From: Candidatus Binataceae bacterium
GTDB taxonomy: Bacteria > Desulfobacterota > Binatia > Binatales > Binataceae
NCBI GenBank assembly: GCA_030042765.1
Contig: JASHZA010000319.1
Span: 1 to 10,091 of the forward strand
DNA length: 10,091 bases
Reading direction: 5' to 3'
The notes beneath the pieces were generated by a model. The model saw only the letters and a program-made list of their open reading frames with translations. It searched no databases and was not told the DNA's origin. Positions 6,931-10,091 of the stretch are shown here, one piece after another (the stretch's first letter is position 1; the number at the start of each line of letters is the position of its first letter). The position numbers were made by a program, and so were the translations under genes.

Positions 6931-7079
6931 CTATTTTCGAGGCTGTGCGACGCGGACGACGCCAGTCACGGCTTCCGCAGCAGCCTTCGCCTCGGTGATG
7001 GTCTGAAAGGATTGCGTCGAAGAACGGGCGGCGCCGGCAAACGCAGCGCAGCGCCGGCTCGGTGCCAGTCTCAGCTTTT
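6931..7079 (-). other. Coding-looking fragment without a start, between a small gene and hisS
   Basis: One minus-strand frame reads FAGAARSSTQSFQTITEAK and then AAAEAVTGVVRVAQPRK before a TAG at 6931-6933. Codon choice looks coding (many G/C third positions, a plausible amphipathic helix), but the frame has no ATG, GTG or TTG start and runs back out of frame into the 103-residue gene. It may be a remnant of a decayed gene, or chance. The hisS promoter overlaps its end. Confidence 0.25.
7031..7058. repeat. Paired GCGCCGGC repeats, weak hairpin
   Basis: GCGCCGGC occurs twice (7031-7038, 7051-7058). Because the inner GCCGGC is self-complementary, the copies can pair as a 6-bp stem with a 14-nt loop. 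It follows the stop of the 103-residue gene by a dozen bases on the minus strand, so it could end that transcript, but there is no T run. Confidence 0.3.
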
Positions 7080-7382
7080 GAAGGTGGGGCCAGGTACCGG
7101 TTGTTCAGCTTTCGGACGCCCCAGCAGTAGAAAAAGGAAAGAAAAAATCAGGCGAACTATCGCGACTACGGGACTGCTCTTTTGCGTATAAACCGGATTC
7201 ATGTCGAGGGGCTGGCCATCGACCCGAGCCACAGCCGAGACACCCGTCTTGACTCGAACCTTGACTTTAACCTTGGTTCCATCCTCCGCGGTTATGTCCT
7301 CCCACTGGTCGTTCGAATCTGCGATCGGAACGTCAACGGCTTTGCCGTCGGGAAGTGTCACTCGTATTTTACGCAACGCCAT
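7071..7382 (-). CDS. Small protein with a C-terminal membrane segment, function unknown
   Basis: The 103-residue product has a strong ribosome site (GAGGGGAGGGCG before the ATG). Residues 1-70 are polar and beta-rich, starting MALRKIRVTLPDGKAVDVPI and containing a Lys/Val alternation, KVKVKVRVK. Residues about 70-88 (SPVVAIVRLIFSFLFLLLG) form one hydrophobic helix, followed by a 15-residue Pro-rich tail. There is no signal peptide, so the soluble domain would stay in the cytosol as a tail-anchored protein, or the helix could act internally. I do not recognise a family. It stands alone between the 75-residue lipoprotein and hisS. Confidence 0.75.
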   Translation of the reverse strand: MALRKIRVTLPDGKAVDVPIADSNDQWEDITAEDGTKVKVKVRVKTGVSAVARVDGQPLDMNPVYTQKSSPVVAIVRLIFSFLFLLLGRPKAEQPVPGPTFKS

Positions 7383-7518
7383 CGCCCTCCCCTCACCCGT
7401 GAGTCACACCCGCGTTTTGATGGGCAACTCGTTCCAGCATATAAAATCGTCTCACACGGCCGGTCGGGTGGGAAGCCGAAAAGCCGCATCGTCGCCTGGC
7501 CGCGCCTCGACGCAACGC

Positions 7519-7746
7519 CTATTCAACGCCGTTGGCCGCAGGAGAAGGCTGCGAGTCTGGTTGCTGATTCGCGCCCTGCGGCGGCATTCCGGGTAAATGC
7601 CCCGTCTCGTGGTATTCGTAGCCTTCGTAGCCGAGCGAACCGAGCATCAGCGCCGGACAGCCCGAAAGCCCGAGTGCGAGCAGGGCGAACGCGGCCACTA
7701 CCAGCCATCGCGGTGAGTAAGTCTTCCTGAGCCGCATATTCCTCAT
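7519..7746 (-). CDS. Small lipoprotein, function unknown
   Basis: The 75-residue product has a basic start (MRNMRLRKTYSPRW), a hydrophobic stretch VVAAFALLALG, and the lipobox LSGC with Cys30. The mature part would be only 46 residues: a Gly/Tyr/Glu/His segment (GYEGYEYHETGH) and a Pro/Gln/Asn-rich tail. Entericidin-like or spacer-type small lipoproteins are comparable in size, but no homology is claimed. Two starts are possible, ATG at 7746 or ATG at 7737; GAGGA lies just before the second, a little close. No promoter or terminator is clear on either side. Confidence 0.7.
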   Translation of the reverse strand: MRNMRLRKTYSPRWLVVAAFALLALGLSGCPALMLGSLGYEGYEYHETGHLPGMPPQGANQQPDSQPSPAANGVE

Positions 7747-7892
7747 GGCTGCGCTGAGCCGCTATCAGACAAGTACGCCGGTCCTCGCGGAAGGGTATCA
7801 GCCGGACTGTACATGGGAGCGACCACACGGCGGTGCGTTCACGCCGTGCGCTTAATCAGCTTGATGTCGGTCTCGAGATTATGACGAAGCCC

Positions 7893-8078
7893 TTACGCTG
7901 ATAATCTTCGATACAGTGTGCCCGCTCGGAAGTAGCCGTCGAGGGCAGCGAGGAAAACTGTCGCGTTTGGCTCATCTTTAACGACATTCCAGTCTTGGAA
8001 AGCTTGCCCGACGCGATAGAGTTTCTGTAGCACGTCGTTCTTTTCGAAATTTTCGGCGGTATTGAAAATCCGGGACAT
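7893..8078 (-). CDS. Small hypothetical ORF (61 aa), possibly cut by an in-frame TAA
   Basis: The frame begins MSRIFNTAENFEKNDVLQKL and ends AGTLYRRLSA. It is rich in aromatic and charged residues, with codons of lower GC than the neighbours. The start lies just past the thiolase terminator; a GGGCAG eight bases upstream is a weak ribosome site. Beyond the TAA at 7893-7895 the same frame continues for 17 sense codons (GLRHNLETDIKLIKRTA) to a TGA at 7839-7841, and that stretch also looks like a natural protein end. It could therefore be a 78-residue gene with a nonsense change, a short intact gene, or chance. No family is recognised. Confidence 0.4.
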   Translation of the reverse strand: MSRIFNTAENFEKNDVLQKLYRVGQAFQDWNVVKDEPNATVFLAALDGYFRAGTLYRRLSA

Positions 8079-8096
8079 AATGTCTGCCCGACAAGC

Positions 8097-8124
8097 AAAG
8101 GGGCCGCTCGCGAGCGGCCCCTTT
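8097..8124 (-). terminator. Strong intrinsic terminator after the thiolase gene
   Basis: A perfect 28-base palindrome (arms AAAGGGGCCGCTCG and its complement) gives a 12-bp stem with a CGCG loop. It lies 27 bases after the thiolase stop. The minus-strand tail is UUUGCUUGU; the plus-strand tail is five T, so it may work in both directions, although no plus-strand gene is seen nearby. Confidence 0.85.
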
Positions 8125-8151
8125 TTCGTAATCACAAAGTGTGGGAATCGA

Positions 8152-9315
8152 TCAGACCGTCAGGATATGGATCGTGCAGGCCGAGCCCAGGCCGATCACG
8201 TGCGCCATTCCGGCCTTGGCGTTGGGAACCTGACGCTCCTTCGCGCGATCGTCCTGCGTCAGATGCCACACGACTTCGCAGATGTTGGCGACGCCGGTCG
8301 CGCCCAGCGGATGACCCTTCGAGAGCAGCCCGCCCGAAACGTTGACGGGAGACTTGCCGCCGAGGCCCGGGTGCACGCCGCCGCCCTCGTCAATGAACTT
8401 GCCCGCCTCGCCATCGCCACATAGTCCGAGATTCTCGTAATGGACCAGTTCGGCCGTGGCGAAGCAGTCGTGCAATTCAGTAAGCGCGATATCCTTGGGG
8501 CCGAGTCCCGCGACTTCGAAGGCCTTCTGCGCGGCTCGTCTCGTCAGCGTGCTCACGTCCGGCAGCGTCAGGTCGCGGTCAGTGTACGGATCGGAGGTCA
8601 GCACCGAGGCAGCGATCCGCGCGCGCTTGCGGCCGCCCGCAAGCTGCTTCAGCTTGTCCTCCGACACGAGGATCGCCGCGGCGGCGCCATCACCCGTCGG
8701 GCAGCACATGTAGAGCGTGTTCGGATACGCCACCATCCGCGCGCTCATCACGTCCTCCAGCGAGACCTCGTTGCGATACTGGGAGAATGGATTCTTGGTC
8801 GCATGCTTGTGCGACTTCACCGAAATCTTGGCAAAGTGCTCGAGCTTGGTCCCATACTTTCGCATGTGCTCCATGCCGGCTTGCCCGAATACCGCCGGCA
8901 TCAGGCCCGAGCCGATGCGTCCCTCGGTCGAGTAGGCGGGATCGGAGCCGCCGCCGCCACCGCCGAGCAGTCCCTGCTTGCCCATCTGCTCGACCCCGAC
9001 CGCCATCGTGACGTCGTACATCCCCGAGGCTACGGCCATATAGGCTTCGCGGAACGCGGTCGAGCCGGTGGCGCAGGCGTTAGCGACGTTGATTACGGGA
9101 ATCCCGGTCTGGCCGATTTGCTGGAGGATTCGCTGACCCACCATCGCGTTGGACTGATAGAGATTCCCCGACGCGAACATCTCGACGTCCTTGATGGAAA
9201 TTCCAGCATCTTTGAGTGCGGTGAGAGCGGCTTCGGCGCCGAGCTCAGGAACCGTCTTATCGGGATAGCGGCCGAACTTGATCATCCCTGTACCGAGAAC
9301 GTAAACGTTTCGCAT
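8152..9315 (-). CDS. SCP2-type thiolase / acetyl-CoA acetyltransferase-like protein
   Basis: The product has 387 residues from an ATG with AGGAGG seven bases upstream; an earlier in-frame start at 9342 is unlikely. Thiolase landmarks are NACATGSTA with the nucleophile Cys81, HDCFATAE (282-289, the HDCF form typical of SCP2 thiolases rather than NEAF), GGLLSKGHPLGATG with His335, and GLGSAC with Cys380. Members make or cleave C-C bonds in acyl-CoA substrates, for example in beta-oxidation, steroid side-chain loss (with aldolase-type Ltp2 relatives) or the archaeal mevalonate route. All catalytic residues are present, so thiolase chemistry is plausible, but the substrate cannot be read. A run of six Gly (118-123) lies in a loop. 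The upstream neighbour is a DUF35 protein, a known thiolase partner. Confidence 0.92.
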   Translation of the reverse strand: MRNVYVLGTGMIKFGRYPDKTVPELGAEAALTALKDAGISIKDVEMFASGNLYQSNAMVGQRILQQIGQTGIPVINVANACATGSTAFREAYMAVASGMYDVTMAVGVEQMGKQGLLGGGGGGSDPAYSTEGRIGSGLMPAVFGQAGMEHMRKYGTKLEHFAKISVKSHKHATKNPFSQYRNEVSLEDVMSARMVAYPNTLYMCCPTGDGAAAAILVSEDKLKQLAGGRKRARIAASVLTSDPYTDRDLTLPDVSTLTRRAAQKAFEVAGLGPKDIALTELHDCFATAELVHYENLGLCGDGEAGKFIDEGGGVHPGLGGKSPVNVSGGLLSKGHPLGATGVANICEVVWHLTQDDRAKERQVPNAKAGMAHVIGLGSACTIHILTV

Positions 9316-9394
9316 CTCAAATCCTCCTGCGGTTGGCGTCAAGCGATCAGCAAGCCCGCACAGTTACGACGATTCGATTCGTAATCCCTGAAAA

Positions 9395-9838
9395 TTAACC
9401 TTTACTCGGTTTGAACTGAAAAGCCATCACCGGGTTGCCCTGCCGATCCGTCGCGACCTGGGTGGCAACGAGTTCGACCGGCATCCCGAAGGCCTTTTGT
9501 GGATTCTTCTGCAAGTCTTCGGGATCGACGTCGATCAGATTGGACTTTACGCTCACCCCTTCCGGCAAATCGACCACCGCCGTCACGTAGGGGGTCTTTA
9601 TCCCCGGAAACGACTGGTGGATGACCGAGAAGACCCAGACCTTGCCCTTGGTCGAGAGGTCTACCTGCTGAAAGGGCCCGGTCGCGCCGCACTTCGAGCA
9701 GGCGATTCGTTTGGTGTCGAGGAAAATAGCGCCGCACGAGCACTTGCTCCCTACCAGATGCGGTGTCGGTTGGAGCTTGAAGATAGGCAGAATCGGGCGC
9801 GGGCCCGTCTCGGTCTGCGGTGTTTGCTGCTCAGCCAT
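9395..9838 (-). CDS. Zn-ribbon/OB-fold protein (DUF35 type), thiolase partner
   Basis: The 147-residue product has an N-terminal rubredoxin-like zinc ribbon with Cys33, Cys35, Cys47 and Cys50 (KCSCG and ACSKCGATG), then an OB-fold from about residue 55 (KGKVWVFSVIHQSFPGIKTP, PYVTAVVDLPEG) to the end. A 20-residue Gln/Thr/Pro-rich tail precedes the ribbon. DUF35 proteins bind thiolases or acyl-CoA hydratases and help channel acyl-CoA, as in the archaeal thiolase-HMG-CoA synthase complex and in the actinobacterial steroid pathway. It is followed by the thiolase gene after 79 bases, so the pair is likely one transcript and one complex. GGAGG lies six bases before the ATG and forms a DNA palindrome with the adjacent CCTCC. 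Confidence 0.9.
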   Translation of the reverse strand: MAEQQTPQTETGPRPILPIFKLQPTPHLVGSKCSCGAIFLDTKRIACSKCGATGPFQQVDLSTKGKVWVFSVIHQSFPGIKTPYVTAVVDLPEGVSVKSNLIDVDPEDLQKNPQKAFGMPVELVATQVATDRQGNPVMAFQFKPSKG

Positions 9839-9909
9839 GGAGGTCCTCCAAACCAGCGTAAGAGGCGAGGTGCCGGGGCCTCTCGCCCGCGGCAGCCTTC
9901 TGTGACCGG

Positions 9910-9956
9910 TGACGCGAAGTTTCCCACAGCCGGCTTGCGGGCGTCAACCTGCGTCA
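9910..9956. repeat. TGACGC repeats upstream of the DUF35-thiolase unit
   Basis: On the minus strand TGACGC occurs at 9956-9951 and 9946-9941, ten bases apart and so on one face of the helix, and once inverted at 9910-9915. This could be a regulator site in the promoter region of the DUF35 gene, for which no clear -10 box was found. Confidence 0.25.
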
Positions 9957-10032
9957 CGGAACCTCGACGCGGCAGCCGCCCGCCCGCCGTCATTCCGGTA
10001 TCGCGCCGGTGTCACGCGGGATTGGTCGGGGG

Positions 10033-10050
10033 GGGTGAAGGATTTCACCC
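10033..10050. repeat. Hairpin GGGTGAA-GGAT-TTCACCC beside a G8 run
   Basis: Seven-base perfect arms enclose a 4-nt loop. The run of eight G (10028-10035) overlaps the left arm. There is no T run in either direction, so a terminator is not well supported. Confidence 0.4.
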
Positions 10051-10068
10051 TTAGCAGCAAGCCTTAAG

Positions 10069-10077
10069 TGTGGATAA
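10069..10077 (-). promoter_or_regulatory. Perfect DnaA-box 9-mer
   Basis: The minus strand reads TTATCCACA, the consensus DnaA box. Only one perfect copy was noticed in the window, near the right edge. It may be chance, a DnaA-regulated promoter, or the edge of a cluster outside the window. Confidence 0.35.
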
Positions 10078-10091
10078 TGGGTGGTAATCTT

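Noticed and set aside
8079..8135. Longer start for the 61-residue ORF
   Set aside because: The extra 19 codons are the thiolase terminator palindrome itself.
8440..9384. 314-codon plus-strand frame opposite the thiolase
   Set aside because: It is an antisense shadow of a gene with all catalytic motifs and a strong ribosome site.
1..10091. tRNA genes, rRNA, CRISPR arrays, insertion sequences
   Set aside because: I saw no cloverleaf, repeat-spacer array, transposase or terminal inverted repeats on either strand.

Overview
This is a GC-rich bacterial chromosomal window in which every convincing gene lies on the minus strand, so the reading below runs from high to low coordinates. Two probable lipoproteins with lipoboxes suggest a diderm. 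The gene set suggests a deltaproteobacterium-like or Binatota-like soil lineage: an SCP2-type thiolase paired with a Zn-ribbon/OB-fold partner, a hisS-aspS pair, an AspRS of the non-discriminating type, and a pyrR-led pyrimidine operon. The taxonomic placement is inference only.

Region by region. (a) 10091-9839 is intergenic, with a perfect DnaA-box 9-mer, a small hairpin beside a G run, and phased TGACGC repeats. (b) 9838-8152 is a two-gene unit, DUF35-type Zn-ribbon/OB-fold protein then SCP2-like thiolase, closed by a strong palindromic terminator at 8097-8124. (c) 8078-7071 holds three small genes of unknown function: a 61-codon ORF that may be interrupted, a 75-residue lipoprotein and a 103-residue protein with a C-terminal membrane segment. 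(d) 6929-3006 is a translation operon: extended -10 promoter, hisS, aspS, and an envelope lipoprotein whose GTG overlaps the aspS stop. (e) 2946 to the left edge is the pyrimidine operon: promoter, leader, pyrR, a pyrB fusion gene, and the 5' end of pyrC.

The pyrimidine operon is the most interesting part. Its promoter (TTGACT-17-CATAAT) is followed within about a dozen nucleotides of the predicted start by an RNA hairpin that matches the PyrR-binding loop (core UCCNGNGAGG, with compensatory flanking pairs). A Shine-Dalgarno AAGG touches the base of this hairpin and serves a 40-codon leader ORF. That ORF runs through an intrinsic terminator (GC hairpin plus eight U) and stops in a TGATG overlap with pyrR. 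I see no classical antiterminator. The layout therefore suggests that leader translation takes that role and that PyrR blocks it. The second gene encodes one 647-residue polypeptide: a full aspartate carbamoyltransferase catalytic chain, a PyrI-like Cys4 zinc domain, and a second PyrR-like phosphoribosyltransferase domain in place of the usual PyrI nucleotide-binding domain. The operon thus carries two PyrR-type domains, one canonical and free, one diverged and attached to the pathway's committed enzyme.
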